Source: Colivivens sp964452915 (GTDB lineage Bacteria; Bacteroidota; Bacteroidia; Bacteroidales; Bacteroidaceae). From it: a DNA stretch of 64,000 nt. The notes under the pieces were generated by a model. The model saw only the letters and a program-made list of their open reading frames with translations. It did not search any database and was not told where the DNA came from. This document shows, one piece after another, positions 18,863 to 28,297 of this stretch. How positions within the stretch are numbered: the first letter of the stretch is position 1; every line of letters begins with the position of its first letter. Made by a program: the position numbers and the translations under genes. Location: the NCBI GenBank assembly GCA_964452915.1, contig CAYVNW010000001.1, positions 80,809-144,808 of the forward strand, written 5' to 3'.

Positions 18863-20175
18863 AAGAAACAGAAATAGAAGTAAGTGTCGGAATAGTCAGT
18901 GCCGATTGTATTCACTTTTGCCTGAACTCAGTCTTTTCAGCCAAAGGGCAGACAGTGGAAGGACTTCAAGAAGTTAGTTTTGAGGAAGGTGGAATATTAT
19001 GGAATGGGAATGTGTACCAACAACTTTCATTTCATCCTCTACAACCAGACGCTACATTTTCCATACAAGATGTAGTCATAGGCAAGGATTTCCATTGGGA
19101 ACGAAAAGAGACACAAACATTCAGTGGCTCTATTGAGTTCGTGGTGAATGAAGGTAAAGTGTGTGCCATCAATACTCTGCCTGTTGAAGATTATCTGACA
19201 AGTGTGATTTCATCCGAAATGAAGTCCACCGCTTCATTGGAATTCCTAAAGGCTCACGCTGTGATATCCCGCAGTTGGATCATCACCCAGATAAAGAAGC
19301 ATAACAAGGCTGACAAGCAAAATAAAAACACATTCTTCTCATTTCACAAAACCGACAACGAAATAATCCGCTGGTACGGCCGTGAAGATCATACGCTGTT
19401 CGATGTTTGTGCAGATGATCATTGTCAACGCTATCAAGGAGTAACCAAGGCGTCAAGCGAGAATGCCGCCAGAGCCGTAAGAGAAACAAAAGGACTTGTA
19501 CTATATTATAATGGTGAAATATGCGACGCACGTTTTTCTAAGTGCTGTGGAGGAATCTCCGAAGAGTTTGGCACATGTTGGGAAGACGTACATAAACCAT
19601 ATCTTATCTCGCAGCGCGACAGCCATTACGAGACAACTATGCCCGACCTGACTAAGGAAGAAAATGCAAGAGCATGGATTTTAAGTACTCCACATGCTTT
19701 TTGCAATACACAAAACAAGAACATCCTCAACCAAATACTTAATAGCAGCGATCAAGAAACAACTGACTTTTTCCGTTGGAACATTGAATACCCGCAAGAC
19801 GAGCTTTCACACCTTATCAACGATAACCTAAAGGATGACTTTGGAGAAATAATCGATCTCATCCCTCTTAAGCGAGGTAAGTCTGGCAGAATTTACCGAT
19901 TGCAGATTGTTGGAACCAAGAAAAGTATAATCATTGGAAAGGAATTAGAGATAAGACGTGTACTATCGCATACCCACCTTTTTTCCTCAGCATTTGTAGT
20001 AGACAAGGTAAAAGGGAATTTCGTACTTCATGGTGCCGGTTGGGGGCATGGGGTTGGACTATGTCAGATTGGTGCAGCAGTCATGGGAGAGAACGGATAC
20101 GACTATAAGCAAATTCTCAATCACTATTACCCAGGCAGCTACCTTGCAAGTGCACAAATGGATATAGAAAATTAA
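18859..20175 (+). CDS. SpoIID/LytB domain-containing protein
   Basis: 438 residues from the ATG at 18859, which overlaps the preceding TGA as ATGA and has AAGGAG 8 bases before it; a GTG nine bases earlier is less likely. The SpoIID signature is clear: VEDYLTSVISSEM (about 108-120), LKAHAVISRSW (about 129-139), and near the C-terminus HGAGWGHGVGLCQIGA (about 390-405) with a final YDYKQILNHYYPG. SpoIID proteins are lytic transglycosylases that cut stem-peptide-free peptidoglycan glycan, and LytB-type proteins enhance amidases. No clear signal peptide is visible, unusual for a cell-wall enzyme. Coupled to the GT2-DUF4922 gene and 8 bases from the AmpG-like gene. Confidence 0.88.
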   Translation: MKETEIEVSVGIVSADCIHFCLNSVFSAKGQTVEGLQEVSFEEGGILWNGNVYQQLSFHPLQPDATFSIQDVVIGKDFHWERKETQTFSGSIEFVVNEGKVCAINTLPVEDYLTSVISSEMKSTASLEFLKAHAVISRSWIITQIKKHNKADKQNKNTFFSFHKTDNEIIRWYGREDHTLFDVCADDHCQRYQGVTKASSENAARAVRETKGLVLYYNGEICDARFSKCCGGISEEFGTCWEDVHKPYLISQRDSHYETTMPDLTKEENARAWILSTPHAFCNTQNKNILNQILNSSDQETTDFFRWNIEYPQDELSHLINDNLKDDFGEIIDLIPLKRGKSGRIYRLQIVGTKKSIIIGKELEIRRVLSHTHLFSSAFVVDKVKGNFVLHGAGWGHGVGLCQIGAAVMGENGYDYKQILNHYYPGSYLASAQMDIEN

Positions 20176-20183
20176 TCAAGGAA

Positions 20184-21485
20184 ATGACAACTAAAAACCT
20201 ACAAACAGTCAGCAAGGGGAGCACAGCACGTGCATGGGCATGGGTACCCACTCTCTACATTGGAGAAGCCCTTCCTTTCTCTGCCGTAATGCTCATTTCA
20301 GTCATAATGTTTAAGGAGTTCGGGCTTAAAGACGACGAAATTACCCTCTATACAGGCTGGCTTGGAATTCCTTGGGTCATAAAGCCAATTTGGAGTCCGA
20401 TAATAGACAATATGAAAACAAAACGGTGGTGGATAATCTCCATGCAGTTCACAATGGGTATAGCCTTGGCACTTGTCGCGTTCTCCATCCCAACTACATA
20501 CTGGTTGCAATGTTCACTTGCACTCTTTATGATTATTGCGTTTTCCAGTGCCACACATGACATTTCAGCTGATGGATTCTACATTATAGGACTTACCGAC
20601 AAGCAACAGGAATTCTTCGTCGGAATCAGGAATACATTCTATCGCATAGGAATGGTCTTAGGACAAGGGGGGCTAGTGATGCTCTATGGCTGTTTAATCA
20701 AGTATAAGGTCGTTACCGAAGCGCATACCGGATGGTCAGTCATATTTATACTGTTAGCTTTGTGCATGACAGCCCTTGCATTCTACCATCTCACCATCTT
20801 GCCCAAAATTGAAGTGCCAGTACACGAGACATTTGTATTAAGAGAACAAGTTACAGAGTTCTGGAATACTTTGAAAGTGTTTGCCACAAAGCCGCATATT
20901 ATAACTGCACTTTGTTTTATTCTGCTTTTTCGTCTGCCGGAAGGATTGCTTACTAAAATAGTGCCATTATTTCTTACTCGCACCACAGCAGAAGGAGGGT
21001 TGGGCATGGAAGCATTTGACTTCGGAATGATCTATGGAACACTTGGCATTATAGGCTTACTGGCTGGAGGCATTGTAGGTGGCTGGGCAGTAGCAACCTG
21101 GGGATTGAAGAAATGTCTATGGCCATTAGTTCTTTGCATAACCCTTCCCGACATCGTTTACGTATATCTCAGTTTTTTTCCAACTGGCAACCTATGGATT
21201 ATAGGCACCTGTGTTTGTGGTGAACAGATCGGCTATGGCTTGGGATTTGCTGCCTACACACTATATCTTGTCACGTTCTCCCGTGGTGAACGTAGCACTG
21301 CTGTGTTTTCTATTTGCACAGCAGGACAATATCTCGGAGGTGTAATGCTGCCAGGCATGGTATCAGGATTAATCTCATCCCACACTGGTTATCCTACATT
21401 CTTCTTGATTGTAATGGCATTATGTCTTGTTACCTTTGCAGTAACCGCCTTAGTTAAGATCGACCAAAACGAGAAGCAGACATAA
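20184..21485 (+). CDS. AmpG-like major facilitator transporter
   Basis: 433 residues with about 12 hydrophobic segments. The N-terminus WVPTLYIGEALPFSAVMLISVIMFKE and GWLGIPWVIKPIWSPIID are characteristic of the PAT/AmpG branch of the MFS, whose known members import anhydro-muropeptides for cell-wall recycling. The start is 8 bases after the SpoIID-domain gene, so it is the last gene of a three-gene operon. Context (a glycan-cutting SpoIID domain next to a muropeptide-type permease) fits peptidoglycan turnover, but the substrate is unproven. It ends 24 bases from the convergent lyase/beta-helix gene. Confidence 0.85.
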   Translation: MTTKNLQTVSKGSTARAWAWVPTLYIGEALPFSAVMLISVIMFKEFGLKDDEITLYTGWLGIPWVIKPIWSPIIDNMKTKRWWIISMQFTMGIALALVAFSIPTTYWLQCSLALFMIIAFSSATHDISADGFYIIGLTDKQQEFFVGIRNTFYRIGMVLGQGGLVMLYGCLIKYKVVTEAHTGWSVIFILLALCMTALAFYHLTILPKIEVPVHETFVLREQVTEFWNTLKVFATKPHIITALCFILLFRLPEGLLTKIVPLFLTRTTAEGGLGMEAFDFGMIYGTLGIIGLLAGGIVGGWAVATWGLKKCLWPLVLCITLPDIVYVYLSFFPTGNLWIIGTCVCGEQIGYGLGFAAYTLYLVTFSRGERSTAVFSICTAGQYLGGVMLPGMVSGLISSHTGYPTFFLIVMALCLVTFAVTALVKIDQNEKQT

Positions 21486-21509
21486 CGATTCATACACAAA
21501 CCATCATAA

Positions 21510-23834
21510 TCATTTGAACTGAATGCCATCTACATGCTCACCGACAAAAAAGTTCACATAGTCCGCAGTCTTATACCAACGGAGTTTACCTGGCATTTCG
21601 TCGTAAATATGCCTGCCGTTTATCTTTAGATCCTCAAACACTATATTTTTTATCTTGCGATCCTCGTTGTAACCGCTTATAACCGACATATTAGGCATAT
21701 CACCATAATAACGTATGTTTCGGAACGTAATGTTTTCTATGTCCCGTCCTGGAGCTGTACAATACTTTTGGTTCCACCCTACAGTCAGATGCAAGATACT
21801 GCCCTGGCGAATTTGCTCAATGCGTATATTATCAAACAACACATTCTTCACCAAATTATCATCTCCGCAGTTGATGGCAAGACATCCCTGATAATCTACT
21901 TGAGGCTCTGCCTGGCACAATATGTCAATATTCTCATATACAAGACCAACGATGCTGTCCTTCACTTCTGGATTACCATGCAAGCCTATAAAGATTGGAT
22001 GTGCCACATCTGCCCATAGTGTAGAATTGCGCATGCGGATATTGTTTACTGAGCCACTGAAGCCCTTACGTGTAGCATAGGCAGTGGTACAGTCATCGGA
22101 GTTGCGACAAAAGACTCTGTCGTACAGAACATTGGATGAAGCAAACACATTCAGCCCGTCACCCCACGACGGATGTGATATACTACGCACATCATGCAGT
22201 GTCACCCCATCACTGCCTCCAACAGGACACGTGCATACAATGAGCCCGTCAATCAGTACGTTTCTGCTTCTATGAACATGACAGCCTTCAAGTCCATTTG
22301 CAGGGCGTGCAATACCTCGCCCTAAGATACTGACATTCTCGGCATCTTCGATTGCGAACGTACCCGTAAAATAACTGCCTGGAGCTAAATAGACAGTTGC
22401 ATTTGAAGGAATGCGTATTGTTTCCTCCGAATCATAATATCCAGGAGCATAATAGATGAACTGGCGATGCTGTCGTTTTGCATCTTTTCGTGCATCTTCC
22501 TGCGAAAGTCCAGGCTTGGAAGTGAATAGAAGCAAGTTATTTGTTATGTCACCATCGAACTCCACACTGACATTTTCGGGTTGGAACAACAGGAATTGCA
22601 CGGTGGAGTCGTTCTGTATATTAGCGATGACACCTCGATAATCAGGACGTATGCGCACACTCTTGAACTTTTTGTTTTTAGTAACAACACGCACATAGAC
22701 ATCCCCTGTAAAGTCAAAGAAGGCATACGATATTGCCCTTATTCCATGTGTGCCGTCAGTCAGCGGAGCATTCACCTTTGCCATGTAAGTATCAATATGC
22801 GTCCAATCATCCTCTCCCAGTGAGCGTACATACACATCATAGTCATATTTCAACGGTGCTCCTGATGGTGCGGGATACGCGAACGTTTGATGCAACTTGA
22901 CACCTTCATTCACTCCAGGAGCTCTTGTCTCCCTACTTTCACCTTTTGCCTCAGCCTTGACCTGCAGATCAAGAACTTTCTCCGTATAAGGCATTTTTAA
23001 CCCCCTACGTTTCACATAATGTTTGTAAGGCAGTTGATATATGTCCCATAACCTGCCACGGCCCATTTCTCCAGGCTTAGTCCAGTCATTGTATAATCCG
23101 GTACAATCGGTCCAGGTAGCGAAAGGGACATCGTAGCCCAAATTATAGCGTGCCGAATACTCTATTCCCTTCATCAGGCGATTATTGAATGCTCCCCACA
23201 AGTCGTCACCCCGATTCCATGCCATCTCGCATATTTCAGCTTGCGCTCCAAGCCCTAATTGAGCATGTGATTGGTCACGTCCTGTCTCCTGACACTGTCC
23301 TGTCTCACTTACGTAATGAGGCAACGAGCCATTATCATTTGCATACAAGAAGTAGTCGACCGACTTCCGGTAAAGTGCGCTGTCCTCAAGATAGATGGCA
23401 CATGCCATACGGCAACGGTTGACGATAGCACCCCAGTTGCCATTGGCATACGGACTGTCAGCCTCGAACTTGGCGATTGTAGGCAGTATTGCACGGTGAA
23501 TCATCGCAGCCCACGAATCATTCTTCACACCAGTCTTTGACATAGCCCTGACAAGCCAATAAGCCTGAATGGTACAAAGAGGGGCATCGTGCCCGTCGAA
23601 TCGTTGCAAAGTTGTGGCATATGCATCGATAATACGAATAGCATTCGCAGTGTCACCAGCTTCTGCAAAACACAGTGCCGCCTGCATATCGCGTTCACTT
23701 CCGCCCTTTGTACCGGCATATTGTCCGTCACGTGCCACTATCTCATACGGGCCTGCCATCTTATAATTCTCCTGAGCTACGATTGAAGTCGTAACCATAC
23801 ACATCCACAATGTTATAAATATGGTTCTTTGCAT
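21510..23834 (-). CDS. Secreted alginate-lyase-like domain fused to a GH28/GH49-like beta-helix
   Basis: 774 residues. A signal peptide (cleavage probably after IVAQ near residue 21) precedes an alpha-helical alginate-lyase-like domain (about 35-290) with NWGAIVNRCRMACA and GQCQETGRDQSHAQLG, the latter shared with the neighbour at 25334. A beta-sandwich-like linker (about 300-420) leads to a right-handed parallel beta-helix (about 430-765) with GDGLNVFASSNVLYDRVFC, then NSDDC near 577, resembling the Asp motifs of GH28/GH49; the GHG motif of GH28 is replaced by GLHGN near 617. Acts outside the cytoplasm on an acidic or fucosylated polysaccharide, by inference from neighbours. Last gene of the operon with the fucosidase (16-base gap). 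Confidence 0.8.
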   Translation of the reverse strand: MQRTIFITLWMCMVTTSIVAQENYKMAGPYEIVARDGQYAGTKGGSERDMQAALCFAEAGDTANAIRIIDAYATTLQRFDGHDAPLCTIQAYWLVRAMSKTGVKNDSWAAMIHRAILPTIAKFEADSPYANGNWGAIVNRCRMACAIYLEDSALYRKSVDYFLYANDNGSLPHYVSETGQCQETGRDQSHAQLGLGAQAEICEMAWNRGDDLWGAFNNRLMKGIEYSARYNLGYDVPFATWTDCTGLYNDWTKPGEMGRGRLWDIYQLPYKHYVKRRGLKMPYTEKVLDLQVKAEAKGESRETRAPGVNEGVKLHQTFAYPAPSGAPLKYDYDVYVRSLGEDDWTHIDTYMAKVNAPLTDGTHGIRAISYAFFDFTGDVYVRVVTKNKKFKSVRIRPDYRGVIANIQNDSTVQFLLFQPENVSVEFDGDITNNLLLFTSKPGLSQEDARKDAKRQHRQFIYYAPGYYDSEETIRIPSNATVYLAPGSYFTGTFAIEDAENVSILGRGIARPANGLEGCHVHRSRNVLIDGLIVCTCPVGGSDGVTLHDVRSISHPSWGDGLNVFASSNVLYDRVFCRNSDDCTTAYATRKGFSGSVNNIRMRNSTLWADVAHPIFIGLHGNPEVKDSIVGLVYENIDILCQAEPQVDYQGCLAINCGDDNLVKNVLFDNIRIEQIRQGSILHLTVGWNQKYCTAPGRDIENITFRNIRYYGDMPNMSVISGYNEDRKIKNIVFEDLKINGRHIYDEMPGKLRWYKTADYVNFFVGEHVDGIQFK

Positions 23835-23850
23835 ACTGCCTATATGTAGT

Positions 23851-25326
23851 TTAGTTTCTTATATTCTTATTAAATTCCACAGCTACAATCGTTATGTCGT
23901 CCTTCACTGGAGCAATACCACTGATTGTGATGCTTTGTCCCCTCTGTTTATAGCCAATCCTACTTCCGTCACTTAAATTGTACACCTTACGCACCCTCAT
24001 CCCTTTATCAACCAACGGCAAGGTAAAAATCGGATCTGTATATCCTCCGAGAAAATATATGTAGACCACGTTGTCCATGTACGTAAAACCATATTGTCCG
24101 TCAACTGGATTCCACGGACCGCCATGAGTACCATAAATTGCCTGTGAATTCTCTGCGACCCAAGTACCAAAGTCTGCAAGCCGCTGCTCAACCGGCTTCG
24201 GTATATTTCCGTGTTTGTCAGGTCCAACATTAATGAGTGTGACCATATTACGTACCATGCAGTCTGCGAAGATACGTTTGATTTTCCAAAGTGACATTAT
24301 ACGGTCTGAATCTTCACATTGCACAGTGTAGCCCCAAGACGGACCTAGAGTGAAGCACTTCTCTACCACCCCTTGGCGTATAGGACCTTTAACCTCAGCA
24401 CTCCCCTCTTCGCAGGTGAAGTCTCCACACCAACCACTCCGAAGATTGCACACAAGATTAGGTTGCAACTGTCGTACCATTCCCATCAGACCGAGTGGTT
24501 TGCCACTTACACTATCCCTTACCTGCCACAAAGGATTCACTTGCCACTGGTTCTGAGGATCAAGCCACTTGCCCGGTTCCCAGAAATAGGCAGCATCGGC
24601 ATCCGCCCCCTGTTGTGCCAACCATCCGCCGTCCCAGAAAAGGTAGTCGATTACCCCATAATGAGTCATCAGTTCACGTGTTTGGCAATACAGTTCTTCT
24701 TTCATCTGCCGTGCATCTTCTTTATGCCAAGCGGCAGTAGTGTAGCCAAACTTATTCGTTTTGCAGTCGGTACCCGTCACATCATAATAACCAGGATGTC
24801 TCCAATTAATCAGTGTTTTGTAAAGCCCAACCTTCAAGCCAGCATTGCGCACTGCTTCCACATATTCTCCAACGAAATCACGGTTGTGAGTTTGTTTTGA
24901 GGTAAACGCTGTTGGATAGTGACTCTCAAACAAGGCATAGCCATCATGATGCTGGGCTGTGAGACACATATAGCGTGCACCCATCTTCTGTGCCAGCTCG
25001 ACCCATGCCTGCGGCTTATAGTCCTTGGCATCAAAATATTGATTACCACTTTCCTTATAAGCAAGTTTTCTGTATTCATCGATAGGTACACCATTGTTCT
25101 CCATGTACCATTCACCACGTGCCGGACCTGCATACAGCCCCCAGTGAATAAACATTCCCAACTTGCCATCAAGCATCCATTGAATCTTCTCATCTGACTG
25201 CATCGTCAGTCCCAAGTCATTCTTTACCTCGCGTACCGGAGCGTCGGGTATGTTCTGTGCCACAGTAGTTTGAACTGTCAAGCCTGTCAATAGTATAATA
25301 GGTCCTATATTCCGTTTGGTTATCAT
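23851..25326 (-). CDS. Alpha-L-fucosidase, GH29 family
   Basis: 491 residues with a signal peptide ending near VAQN (about 23). GH29 hallmarks are present: WMLDGKLGMFIHWGLYAGPARGEWYM, LTAQHHDGYALF (the conserved HHDG), and FWDGGW near residue 232, whose Asp is the nucleophile in the family. Length and motif order fit family members that release alpha-L-fucose in the periplasm or outside the cell. The enzyme lies 7 bases downstream of the alginate-lyase-like gene and 16 upstream of the lyase/beta-helix fusion, so the three are one operon. A few residues near the C-terminus form a beta-sandwich as usual for GH29. Confidence 0.92.
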   Translation of the reverse strand: MITKRNIGPIILLTGLTVQTTVAQNIPDAPVREVKNDLGLTMQSDEKIQWMLDGKLGMFIHWGLYAGPARGEWYMENNGVPIDEYRKLAYKESGNQYFDAKDYKPQAWVELAQKMGARYMCLTAQHHDGYALFESHYPTAFTSKQTHNRDFVGEYVEAVRNAGLKVGLYKTLINWRHPGYYDVTGTDCKTNKFGYTTAAWHKEDARQMKEELYCQTRELMTHYGVIDYLFWDGGWLAQQGADADAAYFWEPGKWLDPQNQWQVNPLWQVRDSVSGKPLGLMGMVRQLQPNLVCNLRSGWCGDFTCEEGSAEVKGPIRQGVVEKCFTLGPSWGYTVQCEDSDRIMSLWKIKRIFADCMVRNMVTLINVGPDKHGNIPKPVEQRLADFGTWVAENSQAIYGTHGGPWNPVDGQYGFTYMDNVVYIYFLGGYTDPIFTLPLVDKGMRVRKVYNLSDGSRIGYKQRGQSITISGIAPVKDDITIVAVEFNKNIRN

Positions 25327-25333
25327 TCTTAGC

Positions 25334-28081
25334 TTACTTTATTATTTTCTTTCCATCAACTATATATACACCATGTGGCAATTGATCTGTCCACAATACT
25401 CTGCGTCCCGAAAGGTCATATGCCGCCGTGCTTGCATGATCTGACACTGATATACTGTTTATTCCGGTGTTGTTGTCTACAGGTACAAGCAGGAACGGGA
25501 ACTGCGTGAGTGCGACATTGTCGTTCGCCACTGTTCCATCATCATTCACAGTCCAATATTTTGAGTTGTTCGCCGTCAGTCCGGTATGAATCTCATAATG
25601 GTCAGCCCCAACCGCAGCGTCGAAATAGAAAGAATAGAAAATAGTCCTTCCTAATTTTGCTCCTGTAGTCATTCCAAGACTGTCAGGCAAACTGACTATA
25701 CAATGCCTTGTATTACCTCTGTTGGCGATATACCACATCTGTTCCTCGGCAGGATGATCAACATCTCCATCGTTGAAACTCACAAGTTCGCCCGAACCGT
25801 TGGCCGTTAGCAAACGGCCACTGGCAGCATGCACTATAGCATAATTGCCTGACTCAATCATGGCAAAGTCCTTGTCTCTCACATACACGTTGAATGTAAA
25901 CGAGTATGTAGAGTCCGACATTGGGAACGATACTGTATACACTCCACTCTCTTGCACATTTTCTAATTTCAGAGTCTTGCTACCCGATGTTCCGTCGCTC
26001 CATGACACTTTGCGCCACAATACAGATGAAGGGGTCGTCAGACCGAGAGTCAGAGTGTCACCTTGTTCGGCCACGACTTCATTGCCTTCAGTAGTCACAT
26101 CATTGTTCACACTGTATGGTATTCCCATCAACACATGTATGCGGAACACCTGTGTTGTCTCGGCTCCTCCCTGGTTGGTATATGTCACCGAGATTTCCTG
26201 GTCTTCCTTAATAGCAGACGTAGTAACCGATTGAGTAGCGGCGCCTGTCGACCACTTATAAGAGCCCCACCCACAGGCAGGTGATACAGCCAGGGTGACA
26301 GTCTTGCCATAAAGCACATCAATGGTATCCGTAGATGTTGTCTCATTATTATAAGTCACACTTGGAGTAAGACGTGTAGGCGTACAGTCACCTTTCACCG
26401 CAATTGGAAAACACTGTTGACTTTTGACTCCGTTCTTATTTGTATAAGTGACACGATAAATATAGCTGTGATCGGTCTCGACTGTTAAGTTACGTGTCGT
26501 CTCTCCTGTGTTCCACAACCAGTCACCTGTATCGTCCTCGCCCTCCGGCAACTGAGGCATTAAAGTTGCAGTCTGCCCTGTTGGCACACCGGTATTGACA
26601 TTAGTAGTGAACGTGTTCACAAGTCCGCCCAACTCATTATGGGAAATTACCTTGCCGTCCACATTGCCCAATGTACGTTCGACAGACAGACTTGGTATCA
26701 AATTAGAACCGATAGTTCCGCTATATTCTATCTTGCCGGTGAGTTCAGTAGGCACTTTGTCAGCAGGCGCAATGCCGTTGTAAGTGTTCATCAAGACTGA
26801 ATACCCCAAATGATCGTATCCACCACTTGTGCTACCCATACCTCCGGCATCAATTCCCATTTCCTTGTAAGCCTTCTCCGAGAAAGGCATGCACACACCT
26901 TTCACTCCTTCGTAGATGCCGATCACTGTCCCCCAGTACGGGCGTATCTGGGATCCAAGAGCCGGACCGGTCATTGTCCAACAGCGTGAGTCGGTATAAT
27001 AAATACCGTTTGTACCGTATTTATAATTAGTCCAAGGTAACCCTTCAACGCTCTGGGTTTGCGCCGCGATATACTCTATACCAGCCGCAAGCCGATGGTC
27101 CATATAGGCAAAAAGGTCATCGCCCTGATTCCACGCCTGATGTGCTATGTCGACAGCAAGTCCCACAGCCATAGCCGCATGTCCGGTGTCACGTCCACTC
27201 TCGTTCATTTGTCCCAATTTCCCATAAGCTCCCGTCTCAAGTTCTGACTCAGAAGTCGTCACTATAAGGTTACCGAGAAATTCAGTCAATCCGTCGTTCA
27301 GTATCGGGTCTGCCGTACGCGGATCGGAGAATGTGCCAACCTGGTCGTATTTCATGTACGACATTCCTTGATTGTATATATATACGTCATCACACAGCAC
27401 GCCGATACTGATGACTGCAAGGGCGTTGCACAGCCCCCAGTTCGACCAGTAATGCCCTGGAGCCTGCCACCATTTGCCGGAGTTCTCCCACGTACCGTTT
27501 CTTCCACGCAGGAATCCGATGCAACTCGGATACCATACCTCCAACATCCATCGCTTGAATTCCCCGAAATCCTCGTCCGACCATCCCTCGTAGTCGCGAA
27601 CAAGTTCCGCCGCCTGTGCGAATTCGTAACCATACAAACCTGCCGCCAAAGCATAATTTGAGTCACCGGTTACGAGTTTTGTAGTTCTTGCCCACGCCAT
27701 CAATACATCGACAGCGTGTTTTGCATTGGCTTCCGACCCCTCAATCTTCCATCTCAGTCCGTTCTGGTATGCGATCGCCGCCCCACGCGCGGCATTAATA
27801 TAGTTTTGTCCGCCACTTCCGCCTCTGACAATTGTCTCCACGGGATACGTATTGCATGTAGACTGGGCGAATTCTGCCGATTTCAAGACATTATATGCAG
27901 CGGTGACCGTTGCGTTACCGTCGGCGAGCTGTTGCTTAATACGGTCGAAATCTGCCTGAGTATGCAGTCCCCCTGGATGCACGAATCCGCGATCGGTATC
28001 GTAACTACTTGTCAGTTTCTGTGCACGCATCACACTACCTGCCAGCAGTACGACAATTAAAAATATTGTTTTTGATTTCAT
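25334..28081 (-). CDS. Secreted alginate-lyase-like polysaccharide lyase with Ig-like, ricin-like and C-terminal sorting regions
   Basis: 915 residues. Signal peptide (cleavage near MRAQ, residue 20). The alginate-lyase-like domain (about 30-430) has AQSTCNTYPVETIVRGG, WWQAPGHYWSNWGLCNA and MNESGRDTGHAAMAVG, the last closely parallel to the fusion protein at 21510; PL38-type lyases of uronic-acid polymers share this fold. Then come Ig-like repeats (about 500-715) with recurring VTYTN and W-x-x-G motifs, a ricin-like lectin stretch (about 735-850, SGNYAIVHAASGRLL), and a tail AAYDLSGRRV...GVYIVDGKKIIK resembling Bacteroidota secretion/anchoring tails. First gene of the three-gene operon; its promoter faces the regulator gene. 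Confidence 0.82.
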   Translation of the reverse strand: MKSKTIFLIVVLLAGSVMRAQKLTSSYDTDRGFVHPGGLHTQADFDRIKQQLADGNATVTAAYNVLKSAEFAQSTCNTYPVETIVRGGSGGQNYINAARGAAIAYQNGLRWKIEGSEANAKHAVDVLMAWARTTKLVTGDSNYALAAGLYGYEFAQAAELVRDYEGWSDEDFGEFKRWMLEVWYPSCIGFLRGRNGTWENSGKWWQAPGHYWSNWGLCNALAVISIGVLCDDVYIYNQGMSYMKYDQVGTFSDPRTADPILNDGLTEFLGNLIVTTSESELETGAYGKLGQMNESGRDTGHAAMAVGLAVDIAHQAWNQGDDLFAYMDHRLAAGIEYIAAQTQSVEGLPWTNYKYGTNGIYYTDSRCWTMTGPALGSQIRPYWGTVIGIYEGVKGVCMPFSEKAYKEMGIDAGGMGSTSGGYDHLGYSVLMNTYNGIAPADKVPTELTGKIEYSGTIGSNLIPSLSVERTLGNVDGKVISHNELGGLVNTFTTNVNTGVPTGQTATLMPQLPEGEDDTGDWLWNTGETTRNLTVETDHSYIYRVTYTNKNGVKSQQCFPIAVKGDCTPTRLTPSVTYNNETTSTDTIDVLYGKTVTLAVSPACGWGSYKWSTGAATQSVTTSAIKEDQEISVTYTNQGGAETTQVFRIHVLMGIPYSVNNDVTTEGNEVVAEQGDTLTLGLTTPSSVLWRKVSWSDGTSGSKTLKLENVQESGVYTVSFPMSDSTYSFTFNVYVRDKDFAMIESGNYAIVHAASGRLLTANGSGELVSFNDGDVDHPAEEQMWYIANRGNTRHCIVSLPDSLGMTTGAKLGRTIFYSFYFDAAVGADHYEIHTGLTANNSKYWTVNDDGTVANDNVALTQFPFLLVPVDNNTGINSISVSDHASTAAYDLSGRRVLWTDQLPHGVYIVDGKKIIK

Positions 28082-28113
28082 AGACGTTTGAGTTACGTAA
28101 TTATTTGTTGTTG

Positions 28114-28143
28114 CAAATTTACTTCATTATTATTAAAGAACAA
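28114..28143 (-). promoter_or_regulatory. Bacteroidota-type promoter for the lyase-fucosidase operon
   Basis: Minus strand TTG (28143-28141), exactly 19 bases, TAAATTTG (28121-28114); ATG at 28081. The 28145-28260 stretch next to it, shared with the regulator gene, is where a binding site for that regulator would be expected; no clear palindrome was seen there. Confidence 0.65.
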
Positions 28144-28261
28144 TATCCCCATCCGTCCAAAATCTATGGGTTCAAACGTTTTAATCGGGAAAAAGTACAT
28201 TTAGGGATTATCTTTTGATTGTATTTTGGACGTAAACGGTGGTCAGTCAGTCAAAAATTTG

Positions 28262-28269
28262 TATATTTG
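28262..28269 (+). promoter_or_regulatory. -7 type box for the propeller-AraC regulator gene
   Basis: TATATTTG at 28262-28269, 28 bases before the ATG at 28298. Supports the ATG at 28298 over upstream in-frame codons, because transcription would begin near 28274. Confidence 0.5.
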
Positions 28270-28297
28270 CAGTCAACGGAACAGAAGTCACACTTAT

